Origin: Spirochaetota bacterium
GTDB lineage: Bacteria > Spirochaetota > UBA4802 > UB4802
Direction: 5' to 3'
Assembly: GCA_029548025.1 (NCBI GenBank)
Contig: JAKPOE010000226.1
Span: 1 to 33,808, forward strand
Length of the DNA stretch: 33,808 bases
The notes under the pieces: model-generated
What the model was told of the DNA's origin: nothing
Databases searched by the model: none
Seen by the model: the letters and a program-made list of their open reading frames with translations, nothing else
Part shown: positions 1 through 7,564 of the stretch, piece after piece
Layout of the letters: the number at the start of each line of letters is the position of its first letter
Numbering within the stretch: position 1 is the first letter of the stretch
Made by a program: the position numbers and the translations under genes

Positions 1-1208
1 GTTATCCCTGTTGATAATCCTGTATTTCCTAAAGCTGATATTATTTCAAATAAAATGTTTTCAAAATTACATTTTTCGGTCATACTCATTGATATCAAAT
101 CAATCATAGTTACTATAATAAACATTATAAAAATACCAAGCGCTTTATTAATAGATTCTGTCGGGATTTCTCTTTCATAAATATTTACAACTCCATTGCT
201 CCTTCCCTTCAATAAGGATACAATATACATGCATATGATTGCAAATGTTGTTGTCTTAATTCCACCGCCTGTGCTGCCAGGTGAAGCACCCACAAACATA
301 AGTAACATTATAATTATAATACTGGCAGAACTCATTCCACCAATATCTATGGTATTAAATCCATCAGTTGTCGATGCTGATATTACCTGAAATGAAGAAT
401 AGACAAATCTTTGTATAATGCTTGTACTATAATCCCAATGCTCGGTTACCAGTAGTAATAGTGTAGCAGTTATTACAATGATAAAAGTTGTCAATAATAC
501 TACTTTTGTATGAACAGATACATGTTTAACTTTTATACCCCTCAATCGTTTAGAAACAAACGCAAACGTTTCATACAATACAATAAAACCTATACCGCCT
601 GCAAGTGATAAAAAATTTATTGAACCATTTATTATAATACTATCTTTATAGCTCATTAAACTGTCAGGGAATAAACAAAATCCTGCCGTGCAGAAAGTTG
701 AAATTGAATGAAACACGCCATAATAGACAGCAGTTATACTATTATATTTTTGCATCCAGTACAATGCTAAAACTATTGCGCCACTTGCTTCAAAGATTAA
801 TGTAAATATAACAGTAACTAAAAAAAATTTCCCTAATATTCTAAGCGTAGGGCCCGAAAGTGATTCTTTTGCTGTTAGCTGTACAGTTATTGATGTCTTT
901 ATATCAAAAAGATACAGTACAAACATCAACAACGACATATATCCTATCCCGCCAATCTGGAAAATAGTCATTAAAACTAACTGTCCAAATAATGTATAAA
1001 AACTGCCGGTATCTACTACAACCAAACCGGTGGTGCTTATGGCGGATGCTGCCATAAATAACGAATCAACATAATTGTGCCATTGTCCGTCTTTTGAAGC
1101 AAATGGGATGGAAAGAAGGAATGCACCTGAAACTGTTATTAGCAGATATCCCAATACCAGTATTTGAAAAGGTGATACTGCTTTCAAAAATTTTTTGCGA
1201 AAGCTCAT
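1..1208 (-). CDS. ktrB: KtrB/TrkH-family potassium uptake channel subunit (3' end outside window)
   Basis: Inner-membrane pore subunit for potassium uptake, read by translating the minus strand; about 402 codons are present and the C-terminus lies beyond base 1. The start ATG is at 1206-1208 with a strong AAGGGGG ribosome binding site. All four pore-loop segments of the Ktr/Trk/HKT superfamily are visible: SAISTTGLVVVD, HSISTFCTAGF, SASTTDGFNTID and SALGNTGLSTG, each with the selectivity-filter glycine, separated by long hydrophobic helices. The segment GASPGSTGGGIKTTT between pores 3 and 4 is also typical of the KtrB branch. The cytoplasmic partner (KtrA, an RCK protein) is not in the window and could be the next gene beyond base 1. 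A c-di-AMP riboswitch and terminator precede it, which fits a potassium importer switched off by c-di-AMP. KtrB versus TrkG/TrkH cannot be fully settled without the C-terminus. Confidence 0.93.
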   Translation of the reverse strand, partial: MSFRKKFLKAVSPFQILVLGYLLITVSGAFLLSIPFASKDGQWHNYVDSLFMAASAISTTGLVVVDTGSFYTLFGQLVLMTIFQIGGIGYMSLLMFVLYLFDIKTSITVQLTAKESLSGPTLRILGKFFLVTVIFTLIFEASGAIVLALYWMQKYNSITAVYYGVFHSISTFCTAGFCLFPDSLMSYKDSIIINGSINFLSLAGGIGFIVLYETFAFVSKRLRGIKVKHVSVHTKVVLLTTFIIVITATLLLLVTEHWDYSTSIIQRFVYSSFQVISASTTDGFNTIDIGGMSSASIIIIMLLMFVGASPGSTGGGIKTTTFAIICMYIVSLLKGRSNGVVNIYEREIPTESINKALGIFIMFIIVTMIDLISMSMTEKCNFENILFEIISALGNTGLSTGI

Positions 1209-1213
1209 AAATA

Positions 1214-1227
1214 CCCCCTTATGGGGG
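1214..1227 (-). promoter_or_regulatory. Hairpin sequestering the ktrB ribosome binding site
   Basis: On the minus strand CCCCC-ATAA-GGGGG forms a 5-bp all-GC stem whose 3' arm is the ribosome binding site of ktrB, six bases before the ATG at 1208. The 5' side overlaps CTTGCCC (complement of 1225-1231), which is exactly complementary to GGGCAAG at the 3' end of the riboswitch (complement of 1267-1273). Two exclusive pairings are therefore possible. The pairing is seen in the sequence; the regulatory role is inferred. Confidence 0.55.
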
Positions 1228-1236
1228 CAAGGACAT

Positions 1237-1260
1237 AAAAAAAACTGCAAAAAGCAGTTT
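1237..1260 (-). terminator. Riboswitch expression-platform terminator
   Basis: On the minus strand AAACTGC, loop TTTTT, GCAGTTT (complement of 1242-1260) form a 7-bp stem that runs into a stretch of eight T (complement of 1237-1244). It sits between the aptamer and the ktrB ribosome binding site, so it is the expected premature terminator of an OFF switch. Confidence 0.85.
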
Positions 1261-1261
1261 A

Positions 1262-1402
1262 ACGCTCTTGCCCTTCCAAAAGCCTACGAGGTTAGCTGAC
1301 GGGCTTGGGTTTGGAAGTACCCTATCCTTCGCAAGGAATACGCCCCATAAAGTGGTTCCCCCGCATCCATTGCTGCTTTCATGGATCTCGGCTTATTGCA
1401 GC
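1262..1402 (-). ncRNA. c-di-AMP riboswitch (ydaO/yuaA type) upstream of ktrB
   Basis: On the minus strand the leader of ktrB holds the conserved core of the ydaO motif: GGATGCGGGGGAACCA (complement of 1353-1368), GGGGCGTATTCC (around 1335-1346), GGGTA, and the hallmark CCCGTCAGCTAACCTCGTAG (complement of 1284-1303). ATCCAT (complement of 1381-1386) pairs with ATGGAT (complement of 1365-1370) as one arm. From established knowledge, this RNA binds cyclic di-AMP, and ligand binding favours an intrinsic terminator in front of potassium transporter and cell-wall genes. A terminator hairpin follows directly. The aptamer boundaries are approximate. A covariance-model scan with the Rfam ydaO-yuaA model would be decisive. 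Confidence 0.92.
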
Positions 1403-1420
1403 TATTTAAAATTAATGAGA

Positions 1421-1449
1421 AATATACTGACAAATAATACTATCGTCAA
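1421..1449 (-). promoter_or_regulatory. sigma-70-like promoter of the riboswitch-ktrB transcript
   Basis: On the minus strand TTGACG (complement of 1444-1449) is followed, after exactly 17 bases, by TATATT (complement of 1421-1426). The predicted start would lie just upstream of the aptamer, as expected for a riboswitch leader. Confidence 0.7.
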
Positions 1450-1495
1450 TAGATTTATAAAAATTTTATAGCACTTATAAAATAAAAAAATAAGA

Positions 1496-1523
1496 TTGAA
1501 AAAGAAGGAATACTCCGTACTAT
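1496..1523 (+). promoter_or_regulatory. sigma-70-like promoter of the DUF2156-mrfA-mrfB operon
   Basis: TTGAAA (1496-1501), a 16-base spacer and TACTAT (1518-1523) precede the 1560 start by about 35 bases. The promoter is divergent from the ktrB promoter, about 50 bases away. Confidence 0.5.
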
Positions 1524-1559
1524 GCCCGGACAAAGGCATATTGATAAAAGGGATTAGTT

Positions 1560-2408
1560 ATGGCAATGGAAGAACAATCACTGGAACTATCGCACAAAGC
1601 TATTTTACAACCGCTTTTAAGCCAGATTCAACTGCCAATTTCTGAATATTCGTTTGCAAATTTATATCTGTTTAGAAAAGAACACAACTATTCGTATATA
1701 AGCGGAGATATTGTTGCGGTCCGGGGCATAACCTATGATGGTACAAGCTACATCATGCCAGTTAAACCCCTGGATTGTGAGTATGCCGAAAAGCTAACGC
1801 AACTGTTACTTCCCGGAAGCTGTCTTTTCCCAATTGCTGATGATTGGCTTCATTTTTTTACGGAAAAAGGGTTGAGCTACTACTACAACGATGGCGATTC
1901 GGACTATGTTTACACAAAGGAAAAATTAGCTACATACCCCGGTAAAAAGCTGCATGGCAAAAGAAACCTGCTGTATCAATTTACAGCAAAATATTCTACC
2001 ACTGTTTTGCCACTGACATCCGAACGGATAAACGATGCGCTGTATGTACTTGATGAATGGAAAAAAGAATCAGGCACCTCGGCTGATGTTAGCGCCTGTA
2101 GTGAAGCATGCATGTTGCTTGACGAACTTAATCTGTGCGGCAGTATATATTATGTTGACGATAAACCGGCAGCATTTATTATTGGCGAAGCAATTACCGT
2201 TGATATGTTTGCAATACATTTTGCAAAAGCTATAACAAGCTATAAGGGAATATACCAGTATCTTTACAACCACTGTGCAAATGCATTACCAGCTAACTAT
2301 AAATTTTTTAACTTTGAACAGGATTTAGGTGTTGAAGCTCTGCGCTTTGCAAAGCGTTCATACCAGCCGGATATGATAGTAACAAAATATCGTGTGAGTT
2401 ATCCATAA
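1560..2408 (+). CDS. DUF2156-family protein (LPG-synthase C-terminal-like, GNAT/FemAB fold)
   Basis: A soluble 282-residue protein resembling the DUF2156 family, which has the double GNAT fold of the C-terminal domain of lysyl-phosphatidylglycerol synthases. Visible family traits are the N-terminal SFANLYLFR, the central YVYTKEKLATYPGKKLHGKR stretch (the typical 'L.G.K...KRN' region), and a C-terminal half with IYYVDDKPAAFIIGEA and YKGIYQYLYNH ... FNFEQDLG, typical of the acceptor half. Family members are probably aminoacyl or acyl transferases, but the substrate is unknown; stand-alone members like this lack the membrane flippase domain. The start ATG has AAAGGG seven bases upstream; an alternative ATG is six bases further in. 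It is the first gene of the operon and ends two bases before the helicase gene, so the genes are probably translationally coupled. Confidence 0.75.
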   Translation: MAMEEQSLELSHKAILQPLLSQIQLPISEYSFANLYLFRKEHNYSYISGDIVAVRGITYDGTSYIMPVKPLDCEYAEKLTQLLLPGSCLFPIADDWLHFFTEKGLSYYYNDGDSDYVYTKEKLATYPGKKLHGKRNLLYQFTAKYSTTVLPLTSERINDALYVLDEWKKESGTSADVSACSEACMLLDELNLCGSIYYVDDKPAAFIIGEAITVDMFAIHFAKAITSYKGIYQYLYNHCANALPANYKFFNFEQDLGVEALRFAKRSYQPDMIVTKYRVSYP

Positions 2409-2410
2409 CA

Positions 2411-4690
2411 ATGAATATTCAACAGTTTATAGAATATCTTACAAATTATGAACCATTTATAAAACAGGTTGCTGCATGGCATACCATCCCTGCTAAAGAA
2501 GCAGAATATGCCTTATATCCTGATAATTGTGATGCATCAATTATAGCAGTGTATAAAAAACGCGGGATTGAAAAGCTTTACACCCATCAGCGTAGCGCCT
2601 GCGATGCAGTACAACGAAAAGAAAACATTGTTGTTGTAACACCAACAGCATCTGGTAAAACATTGTGCTATAATCTTCCCGTACTCAATCACATAGTAAA
2701 ACATCCTGATGCACGAGCATTGTATCTTTTCCCAACAAAAGCGCTTTCACAGGACCAGCTTTCTGAGCTGCAGGAGATCATTGGCTTTGCGGGACTATCG
2801 GTTAAAACATATACCTTTGATGGCGACACACCACAATCTGCACGCAAAGCAATACGAACAGCAGGCAATATTGTCATTACCAATCCAGATATGCTTCATT
2901 CGGGAATTTTGCCTCACCATACCATATGGGTTAAGCTTTTTGAAAATCTTCAATACATCGTTGTTGATGAAATACACACCTATAAAGGCGTTTTTGGGAG
3001 CCATTTTGCCAACCTCATGCGACGGTTAAAACGTATATGCTCGTTTTACGGCAGCAATCCGCAATTTATCTGCTGCTCAGCTACCATCCATAATCCAAAA
3101 GAGTTAGCTGAAACAATTTTTGAATTGCCCTTTACCATCATTGACAACAACGGCGCACCGCGCGGGAAAAAACATTTTGTTATTTATAACCCTCCTGTTG
3201 TGGATAAAGCGCTGGGTATACGAGCATCAGCCATAAAAGAGGCAGCAAGCATAGGCTCGCTGTGCGTAAAAAATAATGTTTCAACTATCATTTTTTGCAG
3301 AAGCAGGCTGCGCGTGGAGATCATAGCTACCTATTTAAAGGAAAAGTGCAACAACTATTCTATTGCTGCATATCGTGGTGGATATCTCCCCAATGAACGG
3401 CGTCAGATTGAGAAGGGACTTCGTGAAAAAAAGATTAACGCTGTAGTTTCAACCAACGCTTTAGAACTGGGCATTGATATTGGTATGCTCGACTGTGCCA
3501 TATCAGTAGGCTATCCAGGCTCTATTGCATCGCTTCAGCAACAATCGGGACGTGCAGGCCGTCGCGGCGCCGAATCACTGGCCATTATGGTTGCAACAAG
3601 CTCTCCGCTTGATCAGTACATTGCCAGACATCCTCATTTTGTTTTTGAAAACAATCCGGAAACTGCCAATATCAACCCTGACAATCTGCTGATACTTATG
3701 GATCACATTAAATGCGCAGCATTTGAAATTCCCTTTTCAACTGATGAACTGTTTACCCATCACCATCTAACCACAAAAGAGATGCTGCACTACCTGGCAT
3801 CAAAAAATATCTTAAAAGAATCTGGCGGAAAATTTCACTGGATGAGCGATATCTATCCTGCAAATGACATTTCGCTTCGCAGTGCTTCACAGGACAATGT
3901 GGTGATAGTGCATAACGATAATCACGCTGAGGTCATTGGTCAGATTGACTATCCATCAGCACCCACCATGATTCACGATGATGCAATCTATATTCATCAG
4001 GGACAGCAGTACTACATTGACAAATTAGACTGGGAACGTAAAATTGCCTACTGCCATGAGGTTGAATCTGATTATTATACCGATGCAGAGGAAAAAACTG
4101 ATATCCATGTACTTGAGGAATTTAATAATAAATCATTTTCAATAGCAACACTCAGTTTAGGCGAGGTCAATGTACGCACCAAAGCCATCATGTTTAAAAA
4201 GATAAAATTTGGTTCGCATGAGAATATCGGCTGGGGCAAAATTAATCTTCCCGAATTGGAGATGCATTCCACATCAGTGTGGTGCAGCTTTACCGACGAG
4301 TGTGTGCAACAATTTGAACGCGAAGAGGCCGGGGAGGTTTTCATAGGGCTATCCTATATTTTGCGAACCATTGCACCGTTGTACACATTATGCGACTATG
4401 GCGATATACGCGTGGTGTTTGAAAACCTTTCACACTTTACCCAGAGGCCAACGATATTTATCTATGATGCCGTTCCAGGTGGCGTTGGTATCTCCGAGCG
4501 AATTTTTGCTATTTTTGGTTTGATAGCTCAAGCCTCAAAAGAAGTTATAGCCGCCTGCACCTGCACAAACGGCTGTCCTGCCTGCATAGGGCCAATGATT
4601 ACCCGAACAGGGATAAAAGAAAAAATAATAGCACTTCTTGAAATATTGCACAATGAATTTGAAGGACAGACTGGACATATATTACACTAA
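2411..4690 (+). CDS. mrfA: MrfA/YprA-type DEAD-box DNA helicase with C-terminal cysteine cluster
   Basis: Superfamily 2 helicase of 759 residues. Motifs in order: Q-like YTHQRSACDAV (about 57), Walker A TPTASGKT (77-84), Ia FPTKALSQDQ, Walker B/II VVDEIHTY (DEIH at 186-189), III SATIHNP, IV IIFCRSR, V STNALELGIDIG, VI QQSGRAGRRG. The C-terminal DUF1998 region carries Cys716, 718, 722 and 725 (CTCTNGCPAC), the zinc site of the family. In Bacillus subtilis, MrfA (YprA) and the exonuclease MrfB (YprB) act together in a UvrA-independent excision pathway for mitomycin C damage. Here the next gene is MrfB-like and overlaps this one by 38 bases, which strongly supports the assignment. Length and motif content match the family. 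A general 3'-5' DNA translocase role is safe; the mitomycin-specific role is by homology. Confidence 0.9.
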   Translation: MNIQQFIEYLTNYEPFIKQVAAWHTIPAKEAEYALYPDNCDASIIAVYKKRGIEKLYTHQRSACDAVQRKENIVVVTPTASGKTLCYNLPVLNHIVKHPDARALYLFPTKALSQDQLSELQEIIGFAGLSVKTYTFDGDTPQSARKAIRTAGNIVITNPDMLHSGILPHHTIWVKLFENLQYIVVDEIHTYKGVFGSHFANLMRRLKRICSFYGSNPQFICCSATIHNPKELAETIFELPFTIIDNNGAPRGKKHFVIYNPPVVDKALGIRASAIKEAASIGSLCVKNNVSTIIFCRSRLRVEIIATYLKEKCNNYSIAAYRGGYLPNERRQIEKGLREKKINAVVSTNALELGIDIGMLDCAISVGYPGSIASLQQQSGRAGRRGAESLAIMVATSSPLDQYIARHPHFVFENNPETANINPDNLLILMDHIKCAAFEIPFSTDELFTHHHLTTKEMLHYLASKNILKESGGKFHWMSDIYPANDISLRSASQDNVVIVHNDNHAEVIGQIDYPSAPTMIHDDAIYIHQGQQYYIDKLDWERKIAYCHEVESDYYTDAEEKTDIHVLEEFNNKSFSIATLSLGEVNVRTKAIMFKKIKFGSHENIGWGKINLPELEMHSTSVWCSFTDECVQQFEREEAGEVFIGLSYILRTIAPLYTLCDYGDIRVVFENLSHFTQRPTIFIYDAVPGGVGISERIFAIFGLIAQASKEVIAACTCTNGCPACIGPMITRTGIKEKIIALLEILHNEFEGQTGHILH

Positions 4691-5834
4691 GCAGGAAACT
4701 GTTGTGCACGATAGTTCATGGATATCACTCAATGGCGGCAGCACCATAACAACTCCCCATGGAGCCGTCACGCTATTTGCTCACCACCATGATAGTGATA
4801 GCTTCCCTATCACTACCGCCCAGCTTTATCTTGATGATTACTGTCGCATACACCATATAGAACCCCTGCATCTCCATGAGTGTATATTTTTTGACATTGA
4901 GACAACATCCCTTACAAGCGGAACAGGAAACTACGCATTTTTACTTGGCATGGGATACTTTGCCAATAACGTCTTTACCGTTGAGCAACTATTCATGCGT
5001 GAATACGCCGATGAACCAGCACTGCTCTACTATTTTGCTGACAGGGTAAACAACTACAAAGCTATTGTAACCTTTAACGGGAAAACATTTGATATTCCCA
5101 TTATAAAAACCAGGTTCAGGATTAACCGCATACCGGGCTTTCCCGTATCAATGCCTGTCATTGATCTGCTAAAACCAGCCCGCTCAATATTCAAATCTAT
5201 TTATGCAAGCTGCTCGCTAAAATCGCTGGAAGAACTTTTGCTTGATGTTACCCGTACCGACGATATCCCTGGCTACCTTATCCCCGACGTATATTTTACC
5301 TATCAGCAAACAGGTTTTGACCCGCGTATTATCAATGTTATTGAACACAACCGTATAGACATAACCTCAATGGTTTTACTGCTTGTTTTTTTTAACACCC
5401 TTTATCAAATGCTGCATGCAAAACAATTTCATCAGGTACCATCAAACCTTTATACAAACATTGCCAAACATCTTTATAGCCGTAACATTCAGTTGTTTGT
5501 TGAGCTTGTTGAATATGCAGGATTTGCATTACTCCATAACGAGCATTCGCTTTTTAAAAAATATTCAACAGCATTAAAGCGATTGGGTTATACTGACAGG
5601 GCACTGGCGTTCTGGGAAAAGCATACCAACCTTTTTTCACTTGAAGAACTTGCCAAACACTACGAGCATGCAGTAAAAGACTATGAAAAGGCACTTGAAT
5701 ACTGTAGCAGGGCGATAGTTATTGTTAATGTTTCACCAGATGACAATGAACTCAACAGCCGCTACAAAGCACGCTTTGCTCACCGGATAAACCGCTTACA
5801 AAAAAAATTACAATGGAAGCATATTGCCCCATGA
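4653..5834 (+). CDS. mrfB: MrfB/YprB-type DEDD exonuclease with C-terminal TPR-like region
   Basis: RNase H-like 3'-5' exonuclease. The N-terminal half shows FFDIETT (Asp81 and Glu83, Exo I), VTFNGKTFDIPIIKTRF (Exo II aspartate) and EHNRIDITSMVLL (a later acidic motif), as in YprB. The C-terminal 110 or so residues are helical and TPR-like (ALAFWEKHTN ... HYEHAVKDYEKALEYCSRAI). The ATG at 4653 was chosen because the only upstream option is a TTG at 4638; either way it overlaps the end of mrfA, so translation is probably coupled. Known family function: MrfB works with the MrfA helicase in nucleotide excision of DNA adducts such as mitomycin monoadducts. The overlap with the following methyltransferase gene is the four-base ATGA type. 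Confidence 0.87.
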   Translation: MNLKDRLDIYYTKQETVVHDSSWISLNGGSTITTPHGAVTLFAHHHDSDSFPITTAQLYLDDYCRIHHIEPLHLHECIFFDIETTSLTSGTGNYAFLLGMGYFANNVFTVEQLFMREYADEPALLYYFADRVNNYKAIVTFNGKTFDIPIIKTRFRINRIPGFPVSMPVIDLLKPARSIFKSIYASCSLKSLEELLLDVTRTDDIPGYLIPDVYFTYQQTGFDPRIINVIEHNRIDITSMVLLLVFFNTLYQMLHAKQFHQVPSNLYTNIAKHLYSRNIQLFVELVEYAGFALLHNEHSLFKKYSTALKRLGYTDRALAFWEKHTNLFSLEELAKHYEHAVKDYEKALEYCSRAIVIVNVSPDDNELNSRYKARFAHRINRLQKKLQWKHIAP

Positions 5835-6553
5835 ACGAATATCACCACTTAGCACCGTATTATGACTACATGCTTCAGCATGTTAACTATAATGAATGGT
5901 ACCGATACCTGCGCAACGTTATGTGCAAGTACATTTCCAATCCACGCACGGTGCTTGAACTGGGCTGCGGCACCGGCAAGTTTGGGCCAAAATTTTCCAT
6001 GGATGATTATGAAATATACGGCATGGATAAATCAATAGCAATGTTATCCATTGCAAAAACGCGGGCTAATAAAAATTTTCACATCTTTTGTGGTGATATT
6101 ACCTGCTTTGCACTATCAAAGACAGTTGATTTTATATTTTCAGTACACGATACCTTTAACTATCTGCTTACCTATGATGATTTTGCAAAAGCACTGCGTT
6201 GTGCATACAATTGCATGTCGTATAACAGTATATTCCTCTTTGATATTACCACGCAGTATAATATAATGAAAAACTTTCATCGCAGGCTTTTTGCATATAC
6301 AGTAAAAGGAACGGATATAACATGGTATAATGAATATGATGAAAAATCAAAGATGGTATATACTAAATTGACATTTGCAACACAAAGCCGCACCATTATT
6401 GAAGAACATCTGCAACGCATATACACCATTGATGAGATAATTCCTATTATAAAAAAATGTGGATTATTGGTAGTGGATATAGCAGGAGATTATACCATGA
6501 AACCAGTAACGGATCATACCATTATGATTAACGTTATAACAAAAAGGGCATAG
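5831..6553 (+). CDS. Class I SAM-dependent methyltransferase
   Basis: A 240-residue Rossmann-fold methyltransferase with glycine-rich motif I VLELGCGTGKFG (41-52), acidic motif II IYGMDKSIAML and motif III FHIFCGDITCF, followed by FSVHDTFNYLLTYDDFAKAL, a pattern common in methyltransferase domain 25-type proteins. The start ATG overlaps the mrfB stop as ATGA; a longer form from 5813 is possible but would overlap further. Substrate unknown. Its tight coupling to mrfA-mrfB could mean a role linked to DNA repair or merely co-transcription; nothing in the sequence decides this. Confidence 0.8.
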   Translation: MNEYHHLAPYYDYMLQHVNYNEWYRYLRNVMCKYISNPRTVLELGCGTGKFGPKFSMDDYEIYGMDKSIAMLSIAKTRANKNFHIFCGDITCFALSKTVDFIFSVHDTFNYLLTYDDFAKALRCAYNCMSYNSIFLFDITTQYNIMKNFHRRLFAYTVKGTDITWYNEYDEKSKMVYTKLTFATQSRTIIEEHLQRIYTIDEIIPIIKKCGLLVVDIAGDYTMKPVTDHTIMINVITKRA

Positions 6554-6558
6554 CATCC

Positions 6559-6903
6559 ATGGTTGAGATTATTTTATATATACTGTCGTTTGGAGCAGGT
6601 ATTGCATTATTTTTATATATGCTTTCGCTGTATCATCATCTGCAAAAAAAAACTTCGCAATCTGCAAAAAAAGAGACAAATAAAGCTGCCACTGTAATGC
6701 CAGCTAAAACCGTTGATAAAAATTTCACCCCTGCTTCCATGAAAGAAAGAACATGCCCTGTATGTGGCTCAAAGCTTTCGCGCTATGAGGCACTGTATGC
6801 ATCAAAAATTGTAAAAGACAGCACAAAGATTTTAATCTATGGTTGCCGTTACTGTTACAAGCCCGATGAGGATCCGGATAAAATTAAAAAATCAGATATA
6901 TAA
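6559..6903 (+). CDS. Small membrane-anchored zinc-ribbon-like protein
   Basis: A 114-residue protein not assigned to a known family. Residues 2-22 form one hydrophobic helix, followed by a charged Lys/Thr-rich linker and a C-terminal domain with two CxxC pairs: CPVC at 66-69 and CRYC at 96-99, a plausible zinc ribbon. It is the last gene of the mrfA operon, five bases after the methyltransferase stop, and its stop codon abuts the convergent pcm-like gene with no gap. Topology suggests the zinc domain is cytoplasmic or periplasmic next to the inner membrane. Function unknown. Confidence 0.65.
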   Translation: MVEIILYILSFGAGIALFLYMLSLYHHLQKKTSQSAKKETNKAATVMPAKTVDKNFTPASMKERTCPVCGSKLSRYEALYASKIVKDSTKILIYGCRYCYKPDEDPDKIKKSDI

Positions 6904-7548
6904 TCATCCATATATGCCAGCAATCGGCATAAAGGTGCAAAACTCCTTAAACACAACAGGAAAAACGCCTTCAACCTTTTCATCCCTGTGATTAAGCATC
7001 AGTGCAATCTGCTGTTGATGAGCTGGACCCATAGGAAACACCACTACGCCATCCTGCTTCATGACATGAAGCAGCATCAATGGCCTTTTTGTGCAACCTG
7101 CAAATATCACGGCTGCATTAAAAATCCCTGATGATTCATCAATAGTGGTACCATCGCCTGCAAAAACTCTGATATTGGTTAACTTCAAGCGGGAAAATCG
7201 CTTCTTTGCAAGCAATGCCAGCTCTTCATCAATTTCAACAGTTGTTACAGATTGTGCAAGGTGTGCCATAATTGCTGTTGAATATCCTGAACCGGTGCCA
7301 ATCTCAAGGACATGGAAATCCTTTTTAATGCCACAGTAATGAATCATCCGTGCTAATGTCAGCGGCTCATCACCTGTTTTACCAGGGGCTACAGGAATGG
7401 GCTGTGTTCCATACAGTGCATCGCTATATATTTCATCAAAAAAATCTTCCTGATTAACTATCGCAAAAGCATCAACAATCCTTTTTGGTATCCTGTTTTT
7501 TTGCAATAGCTTAATAAACTCTTCTTTTCTTTTCTTCAGCGATTTCAT
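6904..7548 (-). CDS. pcm: Protein-L-isoaspartate O-methyltransferase family protein
   Basis: SAM-dependent methyltransferase of 214 residues that repairs isoaspartyl damage in aged proteins. Family marks are YGTQPIPVAPGKTGDEPLTLARMI (the Pcm substrate loop, where the usual pattern is 'Y.d.plpig.gqtiSqP..va.M'), motif I VLEIGTGSGYSTAIMAHL, and VTTVEIDEELALLAKKRF. The usual SqP is replaced by DEP, so the substrate could differ. The ATG at 7548 was chosen, with AAAGAA upstream, over a TTG at 7572 that overlaps the mlaE-like gene. It is the last gene of the dnaB operon. Confidence 0.8.
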   Translation of the reverse strand: MKSLKKRKEEFIKLLQKNRIPKRIVDAFAIVNQEDFFDEIYSDALYGTQPIPVAPGKTGDEPLTLARMIHYCGIKKDFHVLEIGTGSGYSTAIMAHLAQSVTTVEIDEELALLAKKRFSRLKLTNIRVFAGDGTTIDESSGIFNAAVIFAGCTKRPLMLLHVMKQDGVVVFPMGPAHQQQIALMLNHRDEKVEGVFPVVFKEFCTFMPIAGIYG

Positions 7549-7564
7549 AGGCAATTCTTTAATT

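Noticed and set aside
196..390. Plus-strand open frame of 64 codons
   Set aside because: Antisense shadow of the ktrB gene, which shows clear pore motifs on the minus strand.
1268..1471. Plus-strand open frame of 67 codons
   Set aside because: It runs antisense through the riboswitch aptamer, whose conserved bases explain the sequence.
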